This document shows positions 1-8,710 of a DNA stretch of 64,000 bases, in pieces. The stretch comes from Cyanobacteria bacterium TGS_CYA1 (GTDB lineage Bacteria; Cyanobacteriota; Vampirovibrionia; Obscuribacterales; Obscuribacteraceae): NCBI GenBank assembly GCA_026129135.1, contig JAHCIQ010000005.1:124001-188000 (forward strand), written 5' to 3'. Each line of letters begins with the position of its first letter. The first letter of the stretch is position 1. A program made the translations under genes and the position numbers. Under the pieces are notes generated by a model. The model did no database searches and was not told the DNA's origin. It saw only the letters and a program-made list of their open reading frames with translations.

Positions 1-7
1 ATGATTT

Positions 8-1990
8 TTACTCTTCTTCGCTAGACTCGCTTTGGGCCTCGGTCATAGTGCCAATGCCACTCATTTGATCGTGTTCCAGATTAGGTCTTGACTCAAGAAT
101 GAAATTGGGACGTGGAATTGGTGGATTGTGCGAATGAGATTGAGGCTCTTCCTCTTCTTCCTGACGCTTCAAGCGAAAAACACCGGTGATGGTTTCTACA
201 GCCTGATGAGAAGATTGAATTTCTTCTTCAGATGAAGCGGTTTCTTCCACTTCGTGATCAGATTCGTCCTCGTCATCGCCGTTTAAATGCTCGTGCTCGT
301 GTGCATGAGCAGGCTGGCTGTGCACTTCTTCATCTTCGTCGTCATTGACGAAATTGAAAGCATCCAGGTCCACTGGCTTGTCCAGATGCAATTGAACTGG
401 CTCTTCCTCTGAGACAGCTTTGGCATGTGCATGTTCTTCGTGATCACCATGATTTGCATGAACCTGAACTTCTTCATTTTCATTGCTATCATCAGTGTCG
501 TCGTTGTCATCTCCTTCATCGATTAAATTGGCAGTTGCAGATTTTTCTCCGCCAACAAATCCTTCGGGCATTTGAGCGAGGATTTCTTCTGGAATATCCT
601 CGTTATTGTGCTCGACTTCATTTTCGGCCTCGGTCTCTACTTCCACTTCAGCTGGTGCAGCCATCGTTGGTCGGATGCGACCACCTAGAGCAGACACTGC
701 TTTCAGATTGCGGTTTCTGTCTCTCAATCCGCGCGAACCAGATTCTTCAGGTGTTCTCACTGTAATTACGCGGCGAAATTCTGAATGTCCAATTTCCAGG
801 TCTGGAATCGCACCCTGTCCATGACAGTGATTGCACTTAGCGGTGAAAAGTTCGCGCAGACTCTGTCCTTGACGACGACGAGTCAACTCGACCAGACCCA
901 AATCAGAAAGTTGTCCGATTTGTGGCTTGGCACGGTCTTCTTCCAGTGCGCGCTCAAACATTTCGAGTACTTGTTGCTGGTCGCGACGACTTTCCATATC
1001 GATAAAGTCGACAATCACCATGCCACCAATATTGCGCATACGCAATTGTCTTGGAATTTCTTGAGCGGCTTCCATATTGGTTCTACGCACAGTTTCTGCT
1101 TGAGTGCGCGAGCTTGTGAAACGACCGGAGTTTACGTCGATAACTGTAAGCGCTTCTGTAGGCTGGATATTCAAGTGTCCGCCCGATGGAAGTTCGGCTC
1201 TATCAGAAAGAGCGGCTTCGATTTCTTTGTCCACGCCTTTGTTTATCAAAAGCGGTGTTTCGTCTGTGTGCAACACTACTCTTGTATTTTTGTTGGCCCA
1301 ACCTTGCAAATAGTCTTGAGCACGTTTTTGGCCGTCGTCTGTGTCGACCACAATTTCGTTTACGTCTTGCGAATAAGCATCGCGCATCACGCGATAGAGC
1401 AAATCCTGATCTCTGTAAATGAGCAAAGGACCAATCGAGCCTTCAGCTTCAGAAACGATTGTTTGCCAGGTATCCCAGAGTTGTTCGAAGTCTTCATAAA
1501 GCTCGTCATCGCCCTGACCTTTAGCTTCGGTTCTGATGATTACGCCAACACCTGGTGGCTTGATTAAATTTACCACCGATTTCAAACGAGCACGCTCTCT
1601 CGAGTCGCTGATGCGACGTGAAATCGAAACGCCTCTCTCTTCAGGCACGAGGACCAGAAAACGTCCAGGAAGGCTGATAGCGGTCGATACGCGGGGACCT
1701 TTGTGACCAGTTGGTTCTTTGGTGATTTGCACGAGCAATTTTTGTTTGGGAACCAGACGCTCTTTGAGAGTGCCCTGTCCCGGAATGTCGTTAGCGTGCA
1801 AGAAACCCATTTTGTCTTTGCCCAGGTTGACGAACGCAGCGTCGATACCAGGCAAAATGTTTTCGACCGAACAGGTGTAGATATCACCCAGCAACAATTC
1901 GCCACGGTTTACGAAGAGCTCGACCACTCGGTCGTTCTCCAGCAGCGCTGCGATACTGTCTTGTTCGGAAATTATCAGTGACTTTCTCAT
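8..1990 (-). CDS. rne: Ribonuclease E/G family endoribonuclease
   Basis: Cytoplasmic endoribonuclease of the Rne/Rng family, which cuts single-stranded RNA in rRNA and mRNA processing. The 660-residue product has an S1 RNA-binding region at about residues 35-115. The catalytic core follows, with metal-ligand aspartates in VIDVNSGRF (D285) and VIVDFIDM (D328), and a zinc-link CNHCHGQG at 386-393. From about residue 450 the protein becomes a disordered tail very rich in Asp, Glu and His, unlike the short bacterial RNase G. The gene starts 22 bp after the radical SAM gene on the same strand, a pairing known from cyanobacteria and Firmicutes, so the two are probably co-transcribed. E versus G cannot be settled by sequence reading alone. 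Confidence 0.95.
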   Translation of the reverse strand: MRKSLIISEQDSIAALLENDRVVELFVNRGELLLGDIYTCSVENILPGIDAAFVNLGKDKMGFLHANDIPGQGTLKERLVPKQKLLVQITKEPTGHKGPRVSTAISLPGRFLVLVPEERGVSISRRISDSRERARLKSVVNLIKPPGVGVIIRTEAKGQGDDELYEDFEQLWDTWQTIVSEAEGSIGPLLIYRDQDLLYRVMRDAYSQDVNEIVVDTDDGQKRAQDYLQGWANKNTRVVLHTDETPLLINKGVDKEIEAALSDRAELPSGGHLNIQPTEALTVIDVNSGRFTSSRTQAETVRRTNMEAAQEIPRQLRMRNIGGMVIVDFIDMESRRDQQQVLEMFERALEEDRAKPQIGQLSDLGLVELTRRRQGQSLRELFTAKCNHCHGQGAIPDLEIGHSEFRRVITVRTPEESGSRGLRDRNRNLKAVSALGGRIRPTMAAPAEVEVETEAENEVEHNNEDIPEEILAQMPEGFVGGEKSATANLIDEGDDNDDTDDSNENEEVQVHANHGDHEEHAHAKAVSEEEPVQLHLDKPVDLDAFNFVNDDEDEEVHSQPAHAHEHEHLNGDDEDESDHEVEETASSEEEIQSSHQAVETITGVFRLKRQEEEEEPQSHSHNPPIPRPNFILESRPNLEHDQMSGIGTMTEAQSESSEEE

Positions 1991-2012
1991 AGAATCCTCT
2001 ATTTAAGTGTGT

Positions 2013-4853
2013 TTACGAAACCCCGATACCACTTTTGATGGACTGCTCCACCGAAGCGGTAAAACCCTTGCTTGCATCCTTGCGAATATCAAATAGCGAT
2101 CTTTTGTCTTTTCCTCTCAGGTCCAGACGAGTGACGCGCCATTTCAATTCGCATTGCGCGTCCTCTTTAACGCTTGCCAGAAGCTCGAGCACCTCGCTTG
2201 GCTTCACATGCAGACTCGAATTGGTTGCAAGCTCAAATTCGAGTGTGACCAGACCACCACTTTCATGACTGTCCAGCAATTTTAAACTTTTGATTCCGGG
2301 CTTGATGTCTCGATTTTTAGTCTCGACCTCTCCTGGATATTTTCCTTTTTTGCTCACGGTGATGACCAGTTCATCAGCATCGAGCATTTCGAACAATCTT
2401 TTTTGAATCAGCTCGACATTCAAACTTCCACGCACCATTTCGGCTTTATATGTAGCGGTGTCGAGGAGGGAGGCAAGCGAATCTTTAGGCTTTTCACTTA
2501 CCGAAGTCACTTCCAGCACGCGAACTTCTTCGGGCAATTGCTCGTTCAAACGAGCCATGAAATCACTTTGCGAAATATCATGAGTCAACTCGACGTCAGC
2601 AATGTCACCTGCAGTTTCCATGAATAATGGCAGAGGTCCAGCAAAAGCAAGCTTGGGATGAGGGTTAAAACCCTGACTGTAAGCCATTTGCAATTGGGCC
2701 CTGCGCATAGCACGCACGAAAAGTGTTTGCAGATCGAGGTGACCTATAAAACGAAGATCGCCTTTCTTACTGAATTTCAGACAAAATCTACTCTGTCCCT
2801 CTTCTTGAGGAAGTTTTGGAGGCGCGGTAAAGAAGAGCGACGGATGCGAATCTTCATCTTTTGTATTGGCCGACAATTCTTTGACGAATGGATTTTTCTT
2901 CATCACTTCGACACTGGGATTAGCAAGTTCGTGAGTGGTATCAAGCTCGGTGCACACACCACAAGCATGACAGGTATTTTCGGTGCAATTGCCTGTTTCT
3001 TGCATGGCAATTGCTTTATTCCATTCCTTGACCAGCCACCAGTTGTGCAAACCGATATGAATTACATCCCATGGCTGAGCGGAGCCGACTTCACGATCGT
3101 CGCATCCCATGCCCTCGAGCGACAATCCAAGTTCGCTTGCAGAATCATTCCATATTTGCGGTTTGAGCCTGTCGCTCCAGGCATCGAAAGTAGCGCCTTT
3201 TTTCCAGGCGGTGTAAATCAATTCGGCAGCATCGCGTCCATTGCGCGAGATTACCGATTCGAGCAGACTGGTTACAGTATCGGTCATGTTCAATTTGACA
3301 TTGCGCAAACCTGATTCACGCAAAAAAGCCCGCAAGGCTTGATGCTTGCGTCTAAATTCTTCGGGTGTGACCTGACCGTACCACTGGAATGGTGTATGCG
3401 GCTTTGGAACGAAATTGGAAATAGTGCAAGTGAATTCTATCTTGTGTTTGATATCTGGATTTTCTCTGCGAATTTGATTGCAAAGCTTGGTGCATTCACT
3501 CAAAGTATCGATAATGCCTTTGAGGTCCTCATCGGTTTCTGTAGGCAATCCGCACATGTAATACAGTTTTATGGATGACCATCCCGAGCGAAACGCAGAT
3601 TCGATTGCGTTAACGATTTGCTTGTGATTGAGTCCTTTGTTGATAACCGCACGCAGACGTTCGGTGCCAGCTTCTGGAGCGAGTGTTATGCCACTCTTGC
3701 GCACAACTTTCAATTCCTCAGCCACTTCCAGATTCATACGATCTGCTCTCTGGCTGGGGAAAGACATCGAAGTGCGTGCTTCTAAATGTTCGCGATTCAA
3801 TTCGCGCATGGTTTCTTGCAAAACGGTGTAGTCAGATACGCAAAGCGACAACATCGAATATTCTTCATGGCCGCTATTTGCAATCGCTTTTTTGCTCAGC
3901 TCTAGAATGTCTTTTCCAGAGCGCTCGCGCACAGGCAAGAAAGAGTAGCCAGGCTGACAGAATCTGCAACCACGATCGCAACCACGTCGAACTTCGAGCA
4001 CTTCGCGATCATGCACGAGCGACAGGTAAGAAACAAGCGATTGAGTCGGTTGATTGGCGTCGCTCAATCCTACGACCTGACGATAAACACGTTTGGGAAT
4101 ATCTTCTGAAATAGGCTTGGGCACGTTTGCTTCGTCTAATTCGTACAGAGCTGGAACATATACACCAGGAACATTGATGGCAAGTTTTTTGAGCAATGCG
4201 AGTCTTGCAGCTTTAGCGACTTCGTCTGTCACCGTATCTGGTGCATGATTATTTTGCAAATTGGATTTTGCTTCCTCTACTATTTTCAAGATGGCAGGCA
4301 TTGTTTCTTCGCCGTCACCAATAATGAAAAAGTCGAAAAATGGAGCCATCGGCTCGGGATTGATAGTTGAAGGTCCACCAGCAAATACAAGTGGGAAAAG
4401 GTCAGTGCGCTCGCTTGCACGAACTGGAATGCCTGCAAGTTCGAGCATATTGAGCACGTTTGTATAGCAGAGCTCGTATTGAAGCGAAAAGCCCATGAGT
4501 TCGAATTCTTTAGCCGGGCGGCGCGATTCCCACGCCCAGAGAGCCAGATTGTTTTTACGCATCAAAGCTTCCATGTCAGAAGCTGGGGCATAAGTGCGGT
4601 CTGCCATGAAATCAGGCAGGCGATTGACTATCTGATAAAGAATGCGCAAGCCGAAATTAGACATCCCCAACTCGTAGATGTCGGGGAAAGAAAGCAGTAG
4701 TCTTACTTTGGCAGAGTCGAAATCTTTACGCAGAGCACCCCATTCGTTGCCCAGATATTGACCGGGGCGTTCGACTTGCTCCAGGAGTTCACCTGTGAGA
4801 AGACTTGAAAAATCGTTTTTATCGTTATTGATGAAAGACCTTGTCACTGGCAA
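2013..4853 (-). CDS. B12-binding-type radical SAM protein fused to DUF2344 (TIGR03960 + TIGR03936)
   Basis: Radical SAM protein of unknown reaction, 946 residues. The N-terminal part (about 1-270) is the B12-binding-like region of TIGR03960. The radical SAM cluster motif CxxxCxxC is at C292, C296 and C299 (RRGCDRGCRFCQPGY). A further Cys cluster (CTENTCHACGVC) lies near 623-634. From about residue 688 the sequence matches the DUF2344/TIGR03936 type (FIGHLDLQTLFVRAMRR). In Firmicutes the two parts are often separate neighbouring genes; here they are one polypeptide. The start is TTG (GTG two codons later is an alternative); no ATG lies near the N-terminus. It is followed by the RNase E/G gene, which suggests a role linked to RNA metabolism, but the substrate is unknown. 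Confidence 0.88.
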   Translation of the reverse strand: MPVTRSFINNDKNDFSSLLTGELLEQVERPGQYLGNEWGALRKDFDSAKVRLLLSFPDIYELGMSNFGLRILYQIVNRLPDFMADRTYAPASDMEALMRKNNLALWAWESRRPAKEFELMGFSLQYELCYTNVLNMLELAGIPVRASERTDLFPLVFAGGPSTINPEPMAPFFDFFIIGDGEETMPAILKIVEEAKSNLQNNHAPDTVTDEVAKAARLALLKKLAINVPGVYVPALYELDEANVPKPISEDIPKRVYRQVVGLSDANQPTQSLVSYLSLVHDREVLEVRRGCDRGCRFCQPGYSFLPVRERSGKDILELSKKAIANSGHEEYSMLSLCVSDYTVLQETMRELNREHLEARTSMSFPSQRADRMNLEVAEELKVVRKSGITLAPEAGTERLRAVINKGLNHKQIVNAIESAFRSGWSSIKLYYMCGLPTETDEDLKGIIDTLSECTKLCNQIRRENPDIKHKIEFTCTISNFVPKPHTPFQWYGQVTPEEFRRKHQALRAFLRESGLRNVKLNMTDTVTSLLESVISRNGRDAAELIYTAWKKGATFDAWSDRLKPQIWNDSASELGLSLEGMGCDDREVGSAQPWDVIHIGLHNWWLVKEWNKAIAMQETGNCTENTCHACGVCTELDTTHELANPSVEVMKKNPFVKELSANTKDEDSHPSLFFTAPPKLPQEEGQSRFCLKFSKKGDLRFIGHLDLQTLFVRAMRRAQLQMAYSQGFNPHPKLAFAGPLPLFMETAGDIADVELTHDISQSDFMARLNEQLPEEVRVLEVTSVSEKPKDSLASLLDTATYKAEMVRGSLNVELIQKRLFEMLDADELVITVSKKGKYPGEVETKNRDIKPGIKSLKLLDSHESGGLVTLEFELATNSSLHVKPSEVLELLASVKEDAQCELKWRVTRLDLRGKDKRSLFDIRKDASKGFTASVEQSIKSGIGVS

Positions 4854-5170
4854 TAAGCCCGCCTTTGGGGCACGAGAAAGAAAACCTAAAACTTTTCAGG
4901 ATGAAGGTCTAACGCGAGCTTGTTATATGCAATATATATAGATTAGATAATGCAATGAACAACTAAGCTCAGGCAAATATTAGACTTTTAACTACATCCT
5001 TCTCGAGCCGCGTGGGCCTCAAGTGCCTTCATTATACCTGTTGTAATTTGCATATATAGATATTGGACAAGATTAATTTGATTATTTACAAAGCGTAGAG
5101 ATTTGGGCATTTTCAAATAACGCTTGGCAATTTTGCATCGCTAAAAAGAAAGCGTGATATATTCGCAAGT
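4854..5170. other. Divergent intergenic region, AT-rich
   Basis: About 330 bp between the TTG start of the minus-strand radical SAM gene and the TTG start of the plus-strand gene at 5186. I see no convincing coding frame. The right end holds a plausible promoter for the plus-strand gene (see 5133-5176). The AT-rich stretch at about 4920-4960 and 5040-5090 probably holds the minus-strand promoter, but no clear -35/-10 pair stands out. Confidence 0.4.
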
Positions 5171-5176
5171 AGGAGG
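5133..5176 (+). promoter_or_regulatory. Candidate promoter and Shine-Dalgarno for the gene at 5186
   Basis: TTGCAT at 5133-5138 with a 17-bp spacer to GATATA (5156-5161). The same place also reads as an extended -10, TG-a-TATATT (5155-5163). A full AGGAGG lies at 5171-5176, nine bases before a TTG codon, and decides that start. Promoter positions are by eye. Confidence 0.45.
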
Positions 5177-5185
5177 CAGAAAAGA

Positions 5186-5680
5186 TTGATTCTAGAAGCG
5201 TTTGCCAAATATTTACGCCAGGCGGATCCCCAACTTCACGCAACTGAAGTGTTGAGTTGTTGGCTTGCCGAACGTCTACTTTCCGAGTCAAAGCGCGAAA
5301 ATTCAGTAGACAGCGTAATTCAATGCGAAATCACAGTAGATCACATCGAAAATTTGGGCTTGCTAGACGAAGCCCCAGGCAAATCGTATTCCGATATCGG
5401 AACGCAAAAAAACAATCAGGCGTCAAATACACCCATGTCTCACAACTTGCCGGTTCCCAAAAACAATCTTAGCCAGATTGCTCAACTTGACGTGGCAAAA
5501 CTGGCAAAAAACAATTCTAGTAAAGCGCAAGCTCAAAATATGTACGTGTTTAAAGGCGCTTCCAAATCTGGCGACCGCCTGCTTAAAAGCCTGGTAGAGT
5601 ATTGCTTGAGCATAGAGCATCAAAAATGGGCGAGATTCGTCCATTCGCTCAAAGCAAGCGACTTCAAGCAAGTCGACTGA
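5186..5680 (+). CDS. Hypothetical protein (164 aa)
   Basis: Not recognised. It is a soluble-looking protein without signal peptide or membrane segment. An N-terminal helical part (about 1-60) and a C-terminal helical part (about 125-164, ending in KASDFKQVD) are joined by a Ser/Asn/Gln-rich linker at about 75-115. The TTG start is supported by a perfect AGGAGG nine bases upstream. The next gene begins 47 bp downstream on the same strand and encodes an exported thioredoxin-fold protein, so the two could share a transcript. The real-gene call rests on the strong ribosome binding site and coding-like composition. Confidence 0.6.
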   Translation: MILEAFAKYLRQADPQLHATEVLSCWLAERLLSESKRENSVDSVIQCEITVDHIENLGLLDEAPGKSYSDIGTQKNNQASNTPMSHNLPVPKNNLSQIAQLDVAKLAKNNSSKAQAQNMYVFKGASKSGDRLLKSLVEYCLSIEHQKWARFVHSLKASDFKQVD

Positions 5681-5727
5681 TAATAGAAGTGGAACCATTG
5701 ACTGCCCACGGCGTCATAAAAAGCATT

Positions 5728-6339
5728 ATGAAAAAACGCACTTCAATTTTATTACTGAGCGCTCTGGCTATAGAACCGGCTACCCACGCTTGTCTTGCCG
5801 CCGAAAATATAAGTTTGAAACGCGGTATTTCTTTCAATCAAGACATCGATTCAGGATTTCCGATTGTGGGTCAAAAGATGGATGATGCGTCAGTCGAGCC
5901 TGGCAAACCGACTTTCATTTTTTTTGGCGGATCTGGCGATTTGAATACGAACCGACAGGCGAAAATCGTAGTCGGACTTTACAACAAGTACGCTAAAGAA
6001 GGCGTTAAATTCTTACTTGTAGATGTTGATAAAACAAATAAATCGCAAGCTGTAACCCAGCTGATCAAAAAATACTATAAAGGCTATATACCATCACAGG
6101 TGATACTAAACGCCAATGGCAGCATAGTCGAAAGCAAGATTGGCGAAACTGCCGAAGGCCTGCTTGCTAAGCCGTTAAGCATCGCGGCTGCAAGCATGTC
6201 TAAAGGCTCGACTCTGGCAGCCCCACAGCGCAAAAAGCTAGACTTGACTAATTCGAATTCGAATTCAGATTCAGATTCAGATTCTGAAAACTCAGATGGC
6301 AACGACGCCAGGTCTCTTCTCAAAGACGCTGCTCGCTAA
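5728..6339 (+). CDS. Exported thioredoxin-fold protein lacking the CXXC motif
   Basis: Predicted 203-residue exported protein. The N-terminus KKRTSILLLSALAI is a signal peptide, so the ATG at 5728 is preferred to in-frame codons further upstream. The body resembles a TlpA/thioredoxin fold: PTFIFFGGSGDLNT, then a strand KFLLVDVD and YIPSQVILNANGSIV (the cis-Pro region is IPSQ). The active-site CXXC expected after the FFGG segment is absent, so it is probably not a disulfide oxidoreductase. The C-terminus is a Ser/Asn/Asp low-complexity tail (repeated SNSN/SDSD). Its 3' end overlaps the convergent PHP gene by 48 bp. Confidence 0.65.
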   Translation: MKKRTSILLLSALAIEPATHACLAAENISLKRGISFNQDIDSGFPIVGQKMDDASVEPGKPTFIFFGGSGDLNTNRQAKIVVGLYNKYAKEGVKFLLVDVDKTNKSQAVTQLIKKYYKGYIPSQVILNANGSIVESKIGETAEGLLAKPLSIAAASMSKGSTLAAPQRKKLDLTNSNSNSDSDSDSENSDGNDARSLLKDAAR

Positions 6340-7113
6340 ATTTTCCAATACAAATTTTGGCATCTTCACTCCTCCAAGCTGAGGAGCAAAAGGCGGGTAC
6401 GGTCCATGACAGTCGGAGCCACCAGTAACTAATAAATCGTAATTCTTTGCCAGTGCTAAAAGTCTTTCGGTATTATGACCGAAAAGTGCATGGTAAGCCT
6501 CGATACCGCGAAGTCCAACTTCTTTCAGTTCTTCAATCAAACTATTCAGATTATCGAGCGGTGGATGTGCAAGTACAGGTATGGCTCCTGACTTGGACAA
6601 AACTTTAACGGCGCGTTTTGTGTCAACAAAATTTCTAGATATAAATTTTTTGCCTTTAGGCATCAAAAATTCAAAATAAGCTTCGTTCAAATCCTTAGCG
6701 GCACCGCAGGCAACCAAAGCCTTGGCTATATGAGCTTTTCCAATTGTAGCCTTGACATTGAAATTCAAAATAAACGAAGGATCGACGCCAGCACTTTTGG
6801 CCAATTTATAAACGTGCTCGATTCTTATTTCTTTTTGTTCGTCCAAAAGTTTTTTCAAAGCTTCATTAGGATCAATGAAATAAGCCAGAATGTGAAGGTC
6901 TTTGCCCTGTCTTTGAGTGCTTATTTCCACTGCAGGAATGACTTCGATGTCATATTTTTTCGCGTGCACTTGAGCCCGAGCGATACCGCATACAGTATCG
7001 TGGTCGGTAAGAGCGATAGTTTTGAGACCCTGGTTATTTGCTTCATCCACTAACTCTTCTGGCGACCAGTTGCCGTCGGAAAAGTGGCTATGCATGTGCA
7101 AATCGAAGGTCAT
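6292..7113 (-). CDS. PHP-domain phosphoesterase
   Basis: Metal-dependent phosphoesterase of the PHP family (273 residues), of the YciV/RNase AM-like class acting on nucleotides or short RNAs; the exact substrate is unknown. Metal-binding motifs are DLHMHSHFSDG at the N-terminus, ALTDHDT, PAVEIS, VLAHPP and GGSDCHG near the C-terminus. The start is the ATG at 7113, because it shares an ATGA junction with the stop of the upstream ymdB gene and places the HxH motif at residue 5. Longer in-frame starts would lie within ymdB. Translational coupling to ymdB suggests linked roles in RNA or cyclic-nucleotide turnover. Confidence 0.88.
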   Translation of the reverse strand: MTFDLHMHSHFSDGNWSPEELVDEANNQGLKTIALTDHDTVCGIARAQVHAKKYDIEVIPAVEISTQRQGKDLHILAYFIDPNEALKKLLDEQKEIRIEHVYKLAKSAGVDPSFILNFNVKATIGKAHIAKALVACGAAKDLNEAYFEFLMPKGKKFISRNFVDTKRAVKVLSKSGAIPVLAHPPLDNLNSLIEELKEVGLRGIEAYHALFGHNTERLLALAKNYDLLVTGGSDCHGPYPPFAPQLGGVKMPKFVLENLASSVFEKRPGVVAI

Positions 7114-7919
7114 CAGTCGCTTTTCTCGACCAGACTTATTCGATTGATAGAAATAGCTTTGCCAGTTTTTCGATCCAGTTCGAGCCTTATTCCGCTCAAA
7201 ATAGCTGGACCTTCTTCCACTTCGAGTCTGGTTGGAAGTTGTTGAATAAAGCGTCGCATAACCAAATCGCGACTCATACCAATTACACCATTCATTGGTC
7301 CGCACATACCGACATCCGTGATGTATGCGGTGCCACCAGGCAGAATACGCTCATCGGCGGTTTGAACATGTGTATGAGTGCCGACTACACAGGATACTCG
7401 ACCATCCATATGCCAGCCAAGAGCAATTTTCTCAGCCGTAGCCTCAGCGTGGATATCCACCATAATGGCATCGCAATTTGGTTTCAATTCTTCAATGAGT
7501 TGATCCACAGCAAGAAATGGCGATTCAAGCGGCTCCATGAACACGCGTCCCATCACATTGATGAAACCGAGCTTAAATCCATCTTTCGTTTCCAGGATAT
7601 GCGTCCCTTTACCTGGCGCCGATGCTGGATAATTAGCCGGACGTAAGACATTTGGATAATCGCCTATGAAGGCAAGCGTTTCTTTACGATCGAAGGTATG
7701 GTTGCCGCCAGAAAACAACTGCACTCCAGCAGCTGCCAGTTCGTCAACGATGGTTTTTGTCAGTCCAAACCCGTGCGCCGCGTTCTCAACATTGGCAATA
7801 ATTATTTCAGGCGGCTCAGAAGCACCAGTCAGCTCTTTAAGATGTTGTAGCAAAAAGCGACGTCCAGGCTTTCCGACAACATCTCCAAAAAAAACTACGG
7901 ATAAACTATCCTTAGGCAT
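7113..7919 (-). CDS. ymdB: YmdB/TIGR00282 family metallophosphoesterase
   Basis: Dinuclear-metal phosphodiesterase of the TIGR00282 (YmdB) family, 268 residues, known in Bacillus as a 2',3'-cyclic nucleotide phosphodiesterase affecting RNA and biofilm fate. Motifs seen: FFGDVVGKPGR at the N-terminus, IIANVENAAHGFG, GNHTFDRKE, VDIHAEATAEK and GTHTHVQTADE. The ATG at 7919 fits the family N-terminus (a TTG at 7952 would add 11 residues). The ATGA overlap with the PHP gene indicates translational coupling. The start lies only 35 bp from the divergent gene at 7955. Confidence 0.92.
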   Translation of the reverse strand: MPKDSLSVVFFGDVVGKPGRRFLLQHLKELTGASEPPEIIIANVENAAHGFGLTKTIVDELAAAGVQLFSGGNHTFDRKETLAFIGDYPNVLRPANYPASAPGKGTHILETKDGFKLGFINVMGRVFMEPLESPFLAVDQLIEELKPNCDAIMVDIHAEATAEKIALGWHMDGRVSCVVGTHTHVQTADERILPGGTAYITDVGMCGPMNGVIGMSRDLVMRRFIQQLPTRLEVEEGPAILSGIRLELDRKTGKAISINRISLVEKSD

Positions 7920-7954
7920 TAAATGAGAATACAGGAACTTGCCACCCGGCAACC

Positions 7955-8710
7955 ATGAAATTGAGAAATATTATCAATAGAACAATTTTTTCAGTACTAG
8001 TCTCTAGTACATTTGGGCTATGCGCCAAGGCACAAACAGCGCCCAAGCCGGCTTCGACTGCAAAGTCCGCAACCACTGCAACTAAACCTGCACCAAAAGA
8101 AGCCAAACCCGAAATTCCGGCAAAACCAACTGTAAAAGCGAAAGCGAGCGTGAAGACAAAGGCTAAGCGTGATGTTTTCGGTCCATTTGTTCCTCCCCCA
8201 CCGCCAAATATTCCGATATTTTCGAGTATTGGCGAAATGGGCTCGTTCGACATGGATATGTCCGGGCTTTCCTTTTTATCCGAGTCCGAGCTCAAATCAC
8301 GACTTGCAAGCCACGAAATACGCTTGAAAAATGCAGAATCCAAATTGAAAGATCAAACTGCAAACGTTGATGAAACAAAGGACCGTGCAAAAGGCATGGT
8401 CGAGCTATTCGATCAAGGCATCATAAGCAAAAAAGAACTGGAAAATTCTTCCAAAGAGTCAGACCAGGCTGTTTCGGATCTGGAAGAAGCTAGAGGTAAA
8501 GTGAAGGATCTCGAACTTGCTTGCAGAGTGATGAAAGAGAGGCTTTCTGTTTTGCAAAAGCGCAAAGCTATCTCGAAAGCAATATCTAAGCCAATCGGCT
8601 CTTCCGGAAGCCGTAAGCAAAATAAATCAAAACGCCTACCGCAATCCAAACAAAAAAGCGAATCCAGGTCATCACAGGCAGAGACAACATCAGATAAAAG
8701 CAAAAACTGA
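7955..8710 (+). CDS. Exported Lys/Ala/Pro-rich coiled-coil protein (hypothetical)
   Basis: Not recognised. It has an N-terminal signal-like segment (about 10-27), a Lys/Ala/Pro-rich linker (about 28-75), a polyproline patch (PFVPPPPPNIP near 78-88), then a helical coiled coil at about 110-205 (SELKSRLASHEIRLKNAESK onward) with an SHOCT-like phrase FDQGIISKKELE. The C-terminal 35 residues are basic and Ser-rich. That tail is encoded opposite the last 125 bp of the convergent permease gene, an unusually long 3' overlap. The likely location is the cell envelope. Confidence 0.6.
   Translation: MKLRNIINRTIFSVLVSSTFGLCAKAQTAPKPASTAKSATTATKPAPKEAKPEIPAKPTVKAKASVKTKAKRDVFGPFVPPPPPNIPIFSSIGEMGSFDMDMSGLSFLSESELKSRLASHEIRLKNAESKLKDQTANVDETKDRAKGMVELFDQGIISKKELENSSKESDQAVSDLEEARGKVKDLELACRVMKERLSVLQKRKAISKAISKPIGSSGSRKQNKSKRLPQSKQKSESRSSQAETTSDKSKN

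Noticed and set aside
785-1567. Long open frame on the plus strand
   Set aside because: It lies antisense to the conserved catalytic core of RNase E/G and shows no recognisable protein pattern.
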